DNA from: a virus
IMG/VR virus record: IMGVR_UViG_3300032308_001684
Span: 31,849 to 95,848 of that record
Direction: 5' to 3' (one strand)
Length of the DNA stretch: 64,000 bases
Of the stretch, positions 22,015 to 30,250 are shown one piece after another. The translations under genes were made by a program, and so were the position numbers. The first letter of the stretch is position 1. Each line of letters opens with the position of its first letter. The notes beneath the pieces are model-generated. The model did no database searches. It saw nothing but the letters and a program-made list of their open reading frames with translations, and was not told the origin of the DNA.

Positions 22015-22800
22015 TTAAAGATCAAAGCCCGTGGAGGAAACATTTAGCACTTGATTTGTTTTGGACATGTCGGCACAGGTATATCTTTGATAGCTGTTTC
22101 TAAGCTGTTCAGGCAATGGTATTTCTTCAATGGGCACATCAAACTGTTCAGCAATTTCATAAAAGCTCTTGGTCTTTCCTGTGCCTACATTAAACACACC
22201 ACTGGCTGACACTTTTAAAAACTTTAGATGCATTTCAACAACTTCCTGCACAGGAATAAAATCTCGGCAAGACTCTCTACTGCCTTCAAACACCTGTATG
22301 CGGCCAGTCTCTCGAGCTTGTTTGGCAAACTGAGAAAATGGACTGGCCTGCGAGCCTTTATGGTCTTCGCCAGTACCATACACATTAAAGTATCGAAATC
22401 CTTGTACTGTGTTCTTGCCTTGATTTCTAGCATGATGCCGTTCAAACAGATATTTAGACCAAGCATAGGGAGTTCTTGGATCTGCTGGAGCATCTTCTGT
22501 AAACACAGTACCAAGCCCATACACGCTGGCACTGCTGGAATACTGCATGTTTACCTCATAGAATCTGCAGGCATCAAACAGCTGGCGACTAAAGTCATAG
22601 TTCTGTGTGAGTATTTTGTCAATGTCTCGCTCTGTGGTACTGCTGATGGCACCCATGTGTATGACCCAATCTTGTTCAGCCACACTGGGCATGTTTCCAT
22701 CATTCCAATCATAGGTTGAAACAGAATGGCCTTCGCGCTCAAGAGCCTGGAGCATGTTACTACCAATAAATCCTCTGTGTCCTGTAAGCAATATTTTCAT
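22015..22800 (-). CDS. hldD: ADP-L-glycero-D-manno-heptose 6-epimerase-like SDR
   Basis: 261 residues. Rossmann motif GHRGFIGS at 7-14, catalytic YAWSK, YFNVYG, and the C-terminal GVFNVGTGKTKSFYEIAEQ and YQRYTCADMSK, which are the HldD blocks. About 50 residues shorter than the usual 310. HldD converts ADP-D-glycero- to ADP-L-glycero-heptose for LPS core. The HldE kinase and adenylyltransferase lie two genes upstream. Stop-start overlap with the cupin gene. GmhA and GmhB are not seen and may come from the host. Confidence 0.85.
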   Translation of the reverse strand: MKILLTGHRGFIGSNMLQALEREGHSVSTYDWNDGNMPSVAEQDWVIHMGAISSTTERDIDKILTQNYDFSRQLFDACRFYEVNMQYSSSASVYGLGTVFTEDAPADPRTPYAWSKYLFERHHARNQGKNTVQGFRYFNVYGTGEDHKGSQASPFSQFAKQARETGRIQVFEGSRESCRDFIPVQEVVEMHLKFLKVSASGVFNVGTGKTKSFYEIAEQFDVPIEEIPLPEQLRNSYQRYTCADMSKTNQVLNVSSTGFDL

Positions 22801-23156
22801 TGTTGACTGTCCCCTGGCACGATTCGATAGTTGTCTTCAACAGAATCAGCAGTGCTGATCTCAAGTATGGTACCAGCTTCTAGACAAGTAACACGATGTG
22901 GCACCATGGGATCATTGTGATGTGTGGCACCTTGTTGTAATATTTTTTTAGTGATTGTAGCATTGGCAGTATTGATAGTTTCTACTTCAAACTTTCCGCT
23001 TTGAACATACCATGTTTCCATCTTATCTCTATGGAAGTGCATGCTGAACTGACCGCCTGTTTCAAAGTTTAGAAACTTACCGCAATAGCAATCGTTAGTA
23101 GCCCAGATATATTCAGAACCCCATCCTTTTGGCACTAGACCTTTTAACTGTGTCAT
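22797..23156 (-). CDS. Cupin (mannose-6-phosphate isomerase-like)
   Basis: 119 residues with GGQFSMHFHRDKMETWYV, carrying the metal ligands of cupin motif 1 (HFH-E), and a second motif PHRVTCLEAGTILEIST. It resembles the small phosphomannose-isomerase type II cupins that isomerise or epimerise sugar phosphates or nucleotide sugars. It sits between HldE kinase and HldD with four-base overlaps, so a step in heptose or related sugar supply is likely. Confidence 0.8.
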   Translation of the reverse strand: MTQLKGLVPKGWGSEYIWATNDCYCGKFLNFETGGQFSMHFHRDKMETWYVQSGKFEVETINTANATITKKILQQGATHHNDPMVPHRVTCLEAGTILEISTADSVEDNYRIVPGDSQQ

Positions 23157-23905
23157 TGTATCTCCTCCAAGGTAGGAGCATACACTCCTAGATGTTGTAC
23201 TGTGATGCCCGCGGCGCGATTAGCAAACTCAATGGCTGTCTGCATTTCTCCAGTGATTAAAAACTGGTAGCACAATGCCGCTAAAAAAGTATCTCCTGCA
23301 CCAGTGACATCTGTTATCTCTACTCGCTGTGCAGAACACTGCCAACCATTCCATTCAGCACCTTGATCACCATGTGTGATCACTAGCCATTGAGAATCGG
23401 GCAAAGTTTTTAACAAACTATGTTCAAGTTCGTTGATCTTGATGTAACAACCATTGAGCCGTGCTAGATCAGTCTTTTTGGTATCAATAAAGATTGGAAT
23501 GGTAACTGCGTTGATCAACTCTTCAATCAGGTCGTAGCTGATCGTACCTTTGTTGTAGTCACTGATCACAATGGCATCGTAAACATTGGGGATCTCAGAA
23601 TCAAACTCTATGGGATTACTGATTGCATCTTGGTCAATGCGCACAATATGTTGTTTGGTACGTTGATCAATCAGTCGAGTTTTCTTGCTGATTTGGCCGT
23701 GCAAAAAATCCACATCGCATCCTAATGTTTTTAGATTTTTGCTGACATTATTGGCCATGCCGCCCAGTGTGATTTCGTTGATTGGCTCAAACACAGGCAC
23801 AGGAGCTTCAGGGCTAATACGATGAACTGCTCCATAGATATAGGTATCTATGCAAGCATCACCGATTAATAATATCTTGAATTTTTTTAGTGGTTGAGTA
23901 TTCAT
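23153..23905 (-). CDS. hldE1: D-glycero-beta-D-manno-heptose-7-phosphate kinase domain
   Basis: About 250 residues of the PfkB family: LLIGDACIDTYIYG at the start, GGMANNVSKNLKTLG, IDTKKTD, and the ATP/anion-hole motif VTGAGDTFLAAL near the C-terminus with the catalytic Asp. This is the kinase half of HldE, here on its own. The adenylyltransferase half is the upstream gene, which overlaps by about 47 bases. TTG 23917 is an alternative start. Confidence 0.87.
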   Translation of the reverse strand: MNTQPLKKFKILLIGDACIDTYIYGAVHRISPEAPVPVFEPINEITLGGMANNVSKNLKTLGCDVDFLHGQISKKTRLIDQRTKQHIVRIDQDAISNPIEFDSEIPNVYDAIVISDYNKGTISYDLIEELINAVTIPIFIDTKKTDLARLNGCYIKINELEHSLLKTLPDSQWLVITHGDQGAEWNGWQCSAQRVEITDVTGAGDTFLAALCYQFLITGEMQTAIEFANRAAGITVQHLGVYAPTLEEIQ

Positions 23906-24251
23906 TGAGTCGATCAAAAAATATCAGTTGTTTGGCGTGAGTCTTGCCGATTACAGATTGGTCTTGATAATCACTGCCTTTGACCAAAATATCTGCACTG
24001 CTGATGATATCTATCAAGTCTTGGTCAGTGTCGAATATTTTTACTTCATCCACTGCCCGAAGATTCCTCAGCATTTCTTGACGCTCATACTCATTGTTGA
24101 CAGGCCTAGTTGGCCCTTTGAGCTCTTTGACTCTACGGTCAGAATCTATAGCTACCAAAAGATGATCTCCCAAACTCCGGGCATGATTTAGCAAAGCCAA
24201 ATGCCCGGAGTGCAGGATGTCAAATGTTCCATTGACTACTACTTGTTTCAT
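23859..24251 (-). CDS. hldE2: Heptose-1-phosphate adenylyltransferase domain
   Basis: 130 residues. NGTFDILHSGH (7-17) with the HxGH nucleotidyl-transfer motif and GPTRPVNNEYERQEML correspond to the C-terminal half of HldE, and KGSDYQDQSVIG to its late nucleotide-binding loop. It transfers AMP to heptose 1-phosphate. Split from the kinase as in RfaE2-type organisms. Confidence 0.88.
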   Translation of the reverse strand: MKQVVVNGTFDILHSGHLALLNHARSLGDHLLVAIDSDRRVKELKGPTRPVNNEYERQEMLRNLRAVDEVKIFDTDQDLIDIISSADILVKGSDYQDQSVIGKTHAKQLIFFDRLNEYSTTKKIQDIINR

Positions 24252-24763
24252 TAGCTGTTAAGCACACGAGCCACAGAAGTAATCACAGACGCAATGCGAC
24301 CAATGTCACGAAGTTGCTCTACAGAGTAACCTTCTTTTCTCAAGGTTTCGTAGTGCGCTTTTACGCAGAAGTGGCACTTGCCAACGATACTGGCGGCTAG
24401 ACTGTAGCTCTCAAAACGAGCCTTGGTTGTTCCACCATGGGAGCTGATAGCATTCATGCGTAACTGCGCTGGCAAACCTGTGAGTCGCTCGTCCTCGGCC
24501 ATTTCAACGTAGGGATACCATACATTGTTCATGGCCATCAAACTGGCCGCAGTCAAGGCCGCGTCTCTTTCAGTGGCATCTTCAATGCCTGACTGTATAA
24601 ATGTAACGAGTTTTCCATTGCCTGTTGCCATAGCGGCTGCGAGAGCACAGCCATTGGCTTCAACAGGATCAAGAGTGCTACGATTAACAACGCTGTCAAG
24701 ATTGAGACGTGTGTCTTTTGCATATTCAGGCAATGCCTCTTTGATTTGATCTACCCATGACAT
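24251..24763 (-). CDS. ahpD: Alkyl hydroperoxide reductase AhpD-like
   Basis: 170 residues, all-helical. C130-H-F-C133 followed by His 137 is the AhpD/CMD redox motif; AASIVGKCHFC is the family context. AhpD-type proteins reduce AhpC or act as peroxidases themselves. It overlaps the AhpC stop by one base, so the pair is co-expressed. It would protect the infected cell against peroxide. Confidence 0.9.
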   Translation of the reverse strand: MSWVDQIKEALPEYAKDTRLNLDSVVNRSTLDPVEANGCALAAAMATGNGKLVTFIQSGIEDATERDAALTAASLMAMNNVWYPYVEMAEDERLTGLPAQLRMNAISSHGGTTKARFESYSLAASIVGKCHFCVKAHYETLRKEGYSVEQLRDIGRIASVITSVARVLNS

Positions 24764-25317
24764 TACAATGTCTCTCCGCCCACTGCACGGTTACAAGCAC
24801 ACTTCTCGCCAGTTTGCAATGCGTCTAATACACGCAATGTTTCTTCTGGGCTACGACCCACGTTCAAGTTATTCACAGTAACGTGTTGGATAACGTTGTC
24901 TGGATCAACGATAAATGTAGCACGAAGTGCGGCACCTGCTGGAGCATAGAACACGCCTAGTTGTTCAATCAAACTTACACCACCGCGTTCTTCGCCGGGC
25001 TGATGACGTGCAGTATCTGCAAATTGAATGTGACGGATCTTGCCCAAATCTTCATGACTACGTTGCCATGCCAGTTTGCAGAACTCATTGTCTGTGCTAC
25101 CTGTCAGCAATACTGCATCACGGTCAGCAAAGTCCTGGAACAGCTTATCGTATGCAACAATCTCAGTTGGACATACAAATGTAAAGTCCTTTGGATAGTA
25201 AACGATTACTTTCCACTTGCCAGCAAATGATTCTTCAGTGATGGTAAAGAAATCATCTTTACCTGGGTTAACGCCAGTGATGGCAAACTTTTCGATTTTA
25301 TTTCCTACTGTTTTCAT
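24763..25317 (-). CDS. ahpC: 2-Cys peroxiredoxin AhpC
   Basis: 184 residues. FTFVCPTE with peroxidatic Cys 49, the GSTDNEFCKLAW region, LRATFIVDPDNVIQ, and resolving Cys in EKCACN (173/175) near the C-terminus. Reduces H2O2 and organic peroxides. It begins the long operon to DctP; promoter at 25373-25401 and GGAG site upstream. Confidence 0.93.
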   Translation of the reverse strand: MKTVGNKIEKFAITGVNPGKDDFFTITEESFAGKWKVIVYYPKDFTFVCPTEIVAYDKLFQDFADRDAVLLTGSTDNEFCKLAWQRSHEDLGKIRHIQFADTARHQPGEERGGVSLIEQLGVFYAPAGAALRATFIVDPDNVIQHVTVNNLNVGRSPEETLRVLDALQTGEKCACNRAVGGETL

Positions 25318-25372
25318 AACTTCTCCTTAGTGTTAAAAATTTGAAAGCTCTCAGTGTTTATACTGATGCTTT

Positions 25373-25401
25373 ATTGTAATAGTATATACCTACAAAATCA
25401 A
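25373..25401 (-). promoter_or_regulatory. sigma70-type promoter of AhpC-DctP operon
   Basis: TTGATT at 25396-25401 and TACAAT at 25373-25378, spacer 17, 56 bases from ATG of AhpC. Confidence 0.7.
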
Positions 25402-25453
25402 CGATTCTAATAGATTTTTTCTGAATATTTTTTAATGTCAATCATAGAAAAAA

Positions 25454-26020
25454 TCAATAATCTTCGTCGGGATCAGTGACCACAGCCCAGCCTAGTTTTT
25501 GCAAATCTGCTTGTATTTCGTCGGTGACTACACTTTCTGGGACATATCCGTTTGGGTAGGCTATGTTTAATTCTGGATCGTAATTGTTATCGTTTCGAAT
25601 GCCACTACAGTACCAGTCAATGTAGTCACCTTCGCCACGCATGTCAGCAATGATCCCACCAGCATGGCGCCATGAGCAAGCATACTTCTGATCTTTGAGT
25701 ACAGGCCAAACATCCTGACTCTGAAAATCATTGTTACACAAGGCCGCATAGAGATTTTGAGCATAGCTCTCATTGGCACGAACCTTCTCTACCATCCAAT
25801 CAGTACTACGAAGATCGTATTCAAGATTGTTCTTTTGCCACTCAGGATCAGCTTCTTGCTTTTGAGATTCTTCGCTCCAGGAATCATACCAGTGGATCAT
25901 GGCCTTGACATCAGGATCGTCTAGACTGCGACCTTCTTTGAGTTGTCTCTCAATGTAACCGTCACGCTGAAACGTGTTTCTTTGAGGACTTGCGCTGAGT
26001 TTTGGAAGTTTTTGACTCAT
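25454..26020 (-). CDS. Conserved-looking phage protein, 188 aa
   Basis: 188 residues, acidic and Trp/Tyr-rich (MIHWYDSWSEES, GDYIDWYCSGIRND, GWAVVTDPDEDY). No signal peptide and no family I can name. It overlaps the upstream 89-aa gene by 59 bases. The composition fits the small soluble host-takeover proteins of large phages. Confidence 0.6.
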   Translation of the reverse strand: MSQKLPKLSASPQRNTFQRDGYIERQLKEGRSLDDPDVKAMIHWYDSWSEESQKQEADPEWQKNNLEYDLRSTDWMVEKVRANESYAQNLYAALCNNDFQSQDVWPVLKDQKYACSWRHAGGIIADMRGEGDYIDWYCSGIRNDNNYDPELNIAYPNGYVPESVVTDEIQADLQKLGWAVVTDPDEDY

Positions 26021-26231
26021 CTGTTTTTTTAAATTCTTTATCGATATAATAGCTGACCAGTTGTCGTTGCATCATGGTGATTAGCTCACCCTCGGCTTCG
26101 CCTACTACAAATCGTACCGGACAGCCGCCCCAGGTTCTATTTCTTTGAAAATCTGCAAACCACTTGCGATGTTGTTTGTTTGTGACATCAAATACCACCC
26201 AGGGGCGTCCCCAGTAACTAAGTCTACTCAT
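25962..26231 (-). CDS. Phage protein of unknown function, 89 aa
   Basis: Starts MSRLSYWGRPWVVFDVTNKQ and has a strongly basic Ser/Lys tail (KTSKTQRKSSKKHVSA). The middle WGGCPVRFVVGEAEGELITMM looks like a compact folded domain. Overlaps both neighbours. No family recognised. Confidence 0.6.
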   Translation of the reverse strand: MSRLSYWGRPWVVFDVTNKQHRKWFADFQRNRTWGGCPVRFVVGEAEGELITMMQRQLVSYYIDKEFKKTDESKTSKTQRKSSKKHVSA

Positions 26232-26536
26232 TGTAGTCGGTTCTTTCTCTCATCTAAGTGAATATCATTCAATGCTTGTAGTACTATTTCTCGTTCTGTG
26301 GGATCCATGTCTGCAATGTCTTCATCAGTGAGTTGCCTGCTGTTGGCCTCAAGCTCTTCTTTGGACATTGTGGCAAACATGCTAGTGAGTTCAGCCATGA
26401 TGGCATCTAGTTCTTCTTGACTGTCAACATCAAGATGATCAAAGCAACCCGGTGCAAACTCAACTTTTAACGGTTCGCCTTCTACAGGCTTGACTCGGGC
26501 CTTGGCCGAGAGTTTGAGTTTTTTGTTTTCAGACAT
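26228..26536 (-). CDS. Phage protein of unknown function, 102 aa
   Basis: From ATG 26536: a basic N-terminus (MSENKKLKLSAKARVKP) and a long acidic helical part (EELDAIMAELTSMFATMSKEELEANS). The start overlaps the upstream gene by eight bases. No family recognised. Confidence 0.6.
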   Translation of the reverse strand: MSENKKLKLSAKARVKPVEGEPLKVEFAPGCFDHLDVDSQEELDAIMAELTSMFATMSKEELEANSRQLTDEDIADMDPTEREIVLQALNDIHLDERKNRLQ

Positions 26537-26786
26537 TGGGTTCTTTCTTGTCTTGATCATACTGCATGACCATGCGAGTCAGGGGTTCCATGCGTTCTTG
26601 GAAAACTTCCGGGCAAGCATCTGCGGCACGTTTCATATCATATGATCCAGGGTAATGTCGCAAACAACCTGAAGCACGTTGACGAATATTTTTTGGTACC
26701 CGAGGTGTCTTTGACGCATCACAGAGATCTTTGAGTAGTTGTTCTGCCTGCTTAACAGCTCGATATCTTTCGTCTGGCAATGTCAT
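26529..26786 (-). CDS. BPSL0761-like family protein
   Basis: 85 residues from ATG 26786 (MTLPDERYRAVKQAEQLLKD). The run DERYRAV, LCDASKTPRVPKNIRQRA and LRHYPGSYDMKRAA matches a small Burkholderiales family known from BPSL0761, whose function is unknown. That relationship supports a Burkholderiales host. It lies downstream of tRNA-Ile2. Confidence 0.65.
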   Translation of the reverse strand: MTLPDERYRAVKQAEQLLKDLCDASKTPRVPKNIRQRASGCLRHYPGSYDMKRAADACPEVFQERMEPLTRMVMQYDQDKKEPNV

Positions 26787-26800
26787 ATGTTTCCTTAATA

Positions 26801-26877
26801 TGGTGGGCCCACCAGGACTTGAACCTGGGACCAAAGGATTATGAGTCCTCTGCTCTAACCAACTGAGCTATAGGCCC
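26801..26877 (-). tRNA. tRNA-Ile2 (CAU, lysidine-type)
   Basis: Acceptor GGGCCTA/TGGGCCC, anticodon arm AGGA-CTCATAA-TCCT, T arm TTCAAGT. The body resembles bacterial Ile2 tRNAs, which read AUA after lysidine is added, more than elongator Met. Encoded CCA. Confidence 0.8.
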
Positions 26878-26885
26878 ATGTGTAT

Positions 26886-26914
26886 ATTGTAGCAGACTAG
26901 AGATTATTTGTCAA
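26886..26914 (-). promoter_or_regulatory. sigma70-type promoter of tRNA-Ile2
   Basis: TTGACA at 26909-26914, TACAAT at 26886-26891, spacer 17. Confidence 0.82.
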
Positions 26915-26944
26915 CAAAAAAATAGGACCCAATTGGGTCCTATA
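26915..26944 (-). terminator. Rho-independent terminator
   Basis: TAGGACCC/GGGTCCTA stem around AATT, followed on the minus strand by eight T. Ends the GT4 operon. Confidence 0.88.
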
Positions 26945-26983
26945 CTGGTAACTTATCCTATTTTACGCCACCAGCCGGGCGAG

Positions 26984-27976
26984 TTACTTTACTAGGTTAT
27001 CTCTAAAGATTTCCCATGCTCTTTCCCATGTCCAGCGTTGGCTCCCTTGGGCCACTAGATTTCGATCCATGAGCAGACACTGATCCACAGCCGTGCGCAG
27101 GTTGGGTACCATGTATCCGGTTATGCCTTGATCAATGACATCTTCTGGACCTTGCACAGGGTAAGCCGCCACTGGTGTGCCACAGGCCATGGCTTCAATC
27201 ATCACAATACCAAATGTTTCCCAACAGCTGGGAAATACAAATACGTCGGCCATGCGATAGTAATCAGCAAGATCCTTGCCTGTTTTGAATCCTACAAATT
27301 CTACATCAGGATACTGTTGCTGATATTGTTCACGCATGGGGCCATCTCCGACCATGATCTTGCGGGCACCAGGGTAATCTAATGAAAAAAAGTCTTCCAA
27401 GTTCTTTTCTTTACTCACACGACTCACGCACAATAGCATGGGATTTTGATTAGGACCTCGAGGGTTAGGATAAAATACATCACGATCAACACCACGAGTC
27501 CACGAAATAACTTCTCCATCAAACCCATGTGCCTGCAACTCTGCAACCATTGTGTCAGTGGTAGTCAACACTCTACCTGAGTGCTTGTGAAACCAGCGTA
27601 CTAGAGGCCAAGTAAGAGCCTCAGGGATTCCAAATAAGGCTCTAAGTCCTTCAGGGAACTTAGTATGATAAGCAGTATTGTAGCGAATACCATGTTTTGA
27701 AAGATATTTTCTAGCAGACAGACCAACAGGACCCTCTGTGGCGATATGGTAATAATCCGCACCGATCTCCTCAATCTTCTGGCCCATCGCCCTGGGATAG
27801 GCAATCTTGACTTCGTTGTAGCCAGGACAATCAAAGTGGCGGAAGTCCCCGGGAGTAATGTAAACAACGCGATAACCATCCAGAACCGCACAAGCCTCAA
27901 TGTTTTTGTAAGTTGTAACCACGCCATTGATCTGCTCCGGTAAGTTATCAGTTATTATCAATATCTTCTTTGTCAT
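26984..27976 (-). CDS. GT4 family glycosyltransferase
   Basis: About 330 residues from ATG 27976. GT-B fold: the N-terminal NLPEQINGVVTTY is the acceptor-side loop of PimB/SQD2-type enzymes, and the C-terminal half has VSRVSKEKNL, VGDGPMREQ, FVFPSCWETFGIVMIEAMACGTPVAAYP with the E-x7-E nucleotide-sugar motif. Cytoplasmic. Overlaps the LpxH-like gene upstream by 29 bases; this pair is often adjacent in bacteria that make glycolipids. Likely modifies lipid or glycan; the acceptor is unknown. Confidence 0.88.
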   Translation of the reverse strand: MTKKILIITDNLPEQINGVVTTYKNIEACAVLDGYRVVYITPGDFRHFDCPGYNEVKIAYPRAMGQKIEEIGADYYHIATEGPVGLSARKYLSKHGIRYNTAYHTKFPEGLRALFGIPEALTWPLVRWFHKHSGRVLTTTDTMVAELQAHGFDGEVISWTRGVDRDVFYPNPRGPNQNPMLLCVSRVSKEKNLEDFFSLDYPGARKIMVGDGPMREQYQQQYPDVEFVGFKTGKDLADYYRMADVFVFPSCWETFGIVMIEAMACGTPVAAYPVQGPEDVIDQGITGYMVPNLRTAVDQCLLMDRNLVAQGSQRWTWERAWEIFRDNLVK

Positions 27977-28724
27977 TCTGTTTAGTCCATGTAACAATTT
28001 CCCATGTACCATCATGATGTTCTACCAATGCAGTACAGCTTTCAACCCAGTCTCCGTCATTCATGTATGTGACGCCGTCTATGATTTTAATTTCAGCATG
28101 ATGAATATGTCCACATATGACACCATCGTAGCCACGTTTTTTGCAGTATCCTGCTAGATTCTTTTCGAATTGAAACATAAAGTCGCTGGCCTTCTTGACT
28201 CTGTGCTTGAGATACTTGCTAAGACTCCAGTATCCAAAGCCCAGTTTATGACGTATCCAATTGAACTTGCTGTTCCAGGATAACACTAGGTCGTACAGTT
28301 TGTCGCCCAAAAATGCCAGCCACGGAGCAAGACGAGTAATACCGTCGAATAAATCACCATGTGTGACCAAATAGTGTCGACCATCGGCGCCTATGTGTTC
28401 GGTCTGATTTTGTATTTCAATTAGACCAAATGAAAAACCATAGGGTATCATTGGCCTTAAAAACTCATCATGATTGCCTGCTACGTAGATTACTCGTGTG
28501 CCACGTTTGGCATGTCCAAGTATACGGCGGACAACATTGGTGTGGCTTTGTTTCCAACGCCACTTGTTTTGTTGTATCTTCCACGCATCGATGATATCTC
28601 CTACAAGATACAGTGTGTCGCAGGTGTTGTGTTTGAGAAAGTTGTTGAGCTTGTCTGCTTGACAGTCTCTAGTACCAAGATGCACATCAGAAATAAAGAT
28701 AGATCTGTAGATTTTTTCTGGCAT
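27948..28724 (-). CDS. UDP-2,3-diacylglucosamine diphosphatase-like metallophosphoesterase
   Basis: 258 residues. DVHLGTRDCQ, LVGDIIDAW, GNHDEF and THGDLFD, then CGHIHHAEI give the full metallophosphoesterase set in the LpxH/LpxG arrangement. LpxH removes UMP from UDP-diacylglucosamine in lipid A synthesis; close relatives next to a GT4 gene often act in other envelope lipid routes. It could remodel the host surface against superinfection; that is inference. Confidence 0.85.
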   Translation of the reverse strand: MPEKIYRSIFISDVHLGTRDCQADKLNNFLKHNTCDTLYLVGDIIDAWKIQQNKWRWKQSHTNVVRRILGHAKRGTRVIYVAGNHDEFLRPMIPYGFSFGLIEIQNQTEHIGADGRHYLVTHGDLFDGITRLAPWLAFLGDKLYDLVLSWNSKFNWIRHKLGFGYWSLSKYLKHRVKKASDFMFQFEKNLAGYCKKRGYDGVICGHIHHAEIKIIDGVTYMNDGDWVESCTALVEHHDGTWEIVTWTKQNDKEDIDNN

Positions 28725-28780
28725 GCACTTATTTACTGCGATGCCAGAAAAAGTTTATGACTGTTGTGTTACAGTCTATG

Positions 28781-28939
28781 TTAGACGTTTACCAGCGTCC
28801 ATTTGGTTGTAAATGGTTTGCCTTCGGCCTTGTGTTTCGCAATCTTGCGGAATTCTTCTTGTTGAAGTTTTGCAATCTTTTTGGCATCGTGGTCGACGCA
28901 AGCCTTGTACAGTTCAACTAGTAGTTTACTCTGTTTCAT
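28781..28939 (-). CDS. Small phage protein, 52 aa
   Basis: ATG 28939 follows [26 protein letters not shown] then a Lys-rich helix. Unknown. A longer upstream frame lacks a ribosome site. Confidence 0.6.
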   Translation of the reverse strand: MKQSKLLVELYKACVDHDAKKIAKLQQEEFRKIAKHKAEGKPFTTKWTLVNV

Positions 28940-28982
28940 GGTTGTGTCCTCCTGACAAATATTTATGTAAAAATTTCTTTTA

Positions 28983-29186
28983 CTATCTGTCTGTGCCGTT
29001 GATCTTTTGTTGCCGTGTGATTTTTTCAAAATCCTCACCGCATTCTTTGGAACAAAATGCACCTGGGGTCGGCTCTTCACAGACCAGGCAGTACCCAGTG
29101 AGAGCTGGTACCTTGGGTCTACGGTTTAGGTTTGCTTGTAGCCAAAGTTCGGTTGCGGCATCTGCATCATCAAATAAATCACTCAT
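28983..29186 (-). CDS. Small zinc-finger-like phage protein
   Basis: 67 residues. [17 protein letters not shown] gives a CxxC-x8-CxxxC cluster typical of a treble-clef or FCS-type zinc site. N-terminus [18 protein letters not shown]. Overlaps the upstream gene by eight bases. Could bind nucleic acid. Confidence 0.65.
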   Translation of the reverse strand: MSDLFDDADAATELWLQANLNRRPKVPALTGYCLVCEEPTPGAFCSKECGEDFEKITRQQKINGTDR

Positions 29187-29460
29187 CAGTTTTTAGTCCA
29201 TTACTTTTTCGGTCAGTGGGTGTGTCAATGTCTTGAAACAGTCGTTTTTCTTGCACTGTGGGCTCTTTGAAAAACTTTCTAGGATTACCACACATGGCAC
29301 AGTTGGGATCGCCGCAGGTTGTGGCATGAACTTTGGCTAGTCTATGTTCTGGACCTGTTGGAAATCCATGGGCCTTGGCAATCTTAGATTGTTTTTTAAT
29401 AGCATTGTCATCCTTTAACAAACGCCGTGAATGCTTGATTTTATCTTCGTCTTTGCTCAT
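29179..29460 (-). CDS. Conserved small phage protein with CGDPNCAMCGNPRK motif
   Basis: 93 residues from ATG 29460. Basic helix (DKIKHSRRLLKDDNAIKKQ) and TTCGDPNCAMCGNPRKFF with three Cys, a pattern shared by small proteins in many phages and bacteria and probably a metal knuckle. Function unknown. Confidence 0.65.
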   Translation of the reverse strand: MSKDEDKIKHSRRLLKDDNAIKKQSKIAKAHGFPTGPEHRLAKVHATTCGDPNCAMCGNPRKFFKEPTVQEKRLFQDIDTPTDRKSNGLKTDE

Positions 29461-29486
29461 ACCAATATTTAACCTCCTGTCATAAT

Positions 29487-29759
29487 TTACAAGATTTCCA
29501 GCTCTCGAGCTTGTAGTTTGATCCATGTTAGCTCCTTGGGCCGGATTTTTTCATGAGTGTCTCGTCCGTGTTGTCTTACAAGCACAGCACCATTGGCATT
29601 TTCCAACCATATACGAGTGGCATGCTCATAGCATTGTCCGTGCAAAGTACGCTGATACTGAGTACTGTATTCTGGATGATACCCACGCTGGATAGCATAT
29701 CGTGTGGGTTGGTCAAACATCTTTATTCCCTGAGGAAACTCGTAATAATAATCAATCAT
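29487..29759 (-). CDS. Phage protein of unknown function, 90 aa
   Basis: Tyr-rich start (MIDYYYEFPQGIKMF) and RIWLENANGAVLVRQHG. Overlaps the upstream gene by eight bases. No family recognised. Confidence 0.6.
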   Translation of the reverse strand: MIDYYYEFPQGIKMFDQPTRYAIQRGYHPEYSTQYQRTLHGQCYEHATRIWLENANGAVLVRQHGRDTHEKIRPKELTWIKLQARELEIL

Positions 29760-30003
29760 GCTTACTCCATCTCAATGCAAACAACATGGCATCATGCGGG
29801 TTTTCAAAACGAAAAGCAAATCCTTCTGTTGATTTCCAACCGTGTAAATGATAACATTTTCCAGGAGTTTTGTCAAGCCATTTGATTATATTGTTAGGAG
29901 CATGGTCTGCATTCTCCAGCATGGTCTGCCAAGAAACCACTATTTCTGTCCAATCTTCAGGAGGTGGCCATGTTTCAATCTGTGTCACGTAGTTGATCTG
30001 CAA
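29752..30003 (-). CDS. Small phage protein, FxFxxPHDA family
   Basis: 83 residues ending GFAFRFENPHDAMLFALRWSKHD, related to the protein at 991-1230 through the F-x-F-x2-PHDA-x2-F-x-L motif. The start overlaps the next gene by 29 bases. Function unknown. Confidence 0.6.
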   Translation of the reverse strand: MQINYVTQIETWPPPEDWTEIVVSWQTMLENADHAPNNIIKWLDKTPGKCYHLHGWKSTEGFAFRFENPHDAMLFALRWSKHD

Positions 30004-30250
30004 ACTTGATCAGGAACCAGCTTCGAGCTGACTCATTGTAAAAGTCTAGCACAGTGTATTCTTGATAGAATCCATAGGCTTGTCCGTTTTCTCTCTTACC
30101 TGTTTCTACCCACTGTTTGTGATAACGCTGAGTAAATCCTAACACCCGACGCATCTTGCTTCTAATCAGCAGAACGCTGGGTTCATTGAGATACTCTTGT
30201 GTGAGTACCAACATGATGTCCTGCCACACTTGATGTGGCATTGTGATCAT
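29975..30250 (-). CDS. Phage protein of unknown function, 91 aa
   Basis: ATG 30250 overlaps the upstream TGA (ATGA). It ends LDFYNESARSWFLIKFADQL, which recalls the C-terminal pattern of the PHDA family. Otherwise unrecognised. Confidence 0.55.
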   Translation of the reverse strand: MITMPHQVWQDIMLVLTQEYLNEPSVLLIRSKMRRVLGFTQRYHKQWVETGKRENGQAYGFYQEYTVLDFYNESARSWFLIKFADQLRDTD

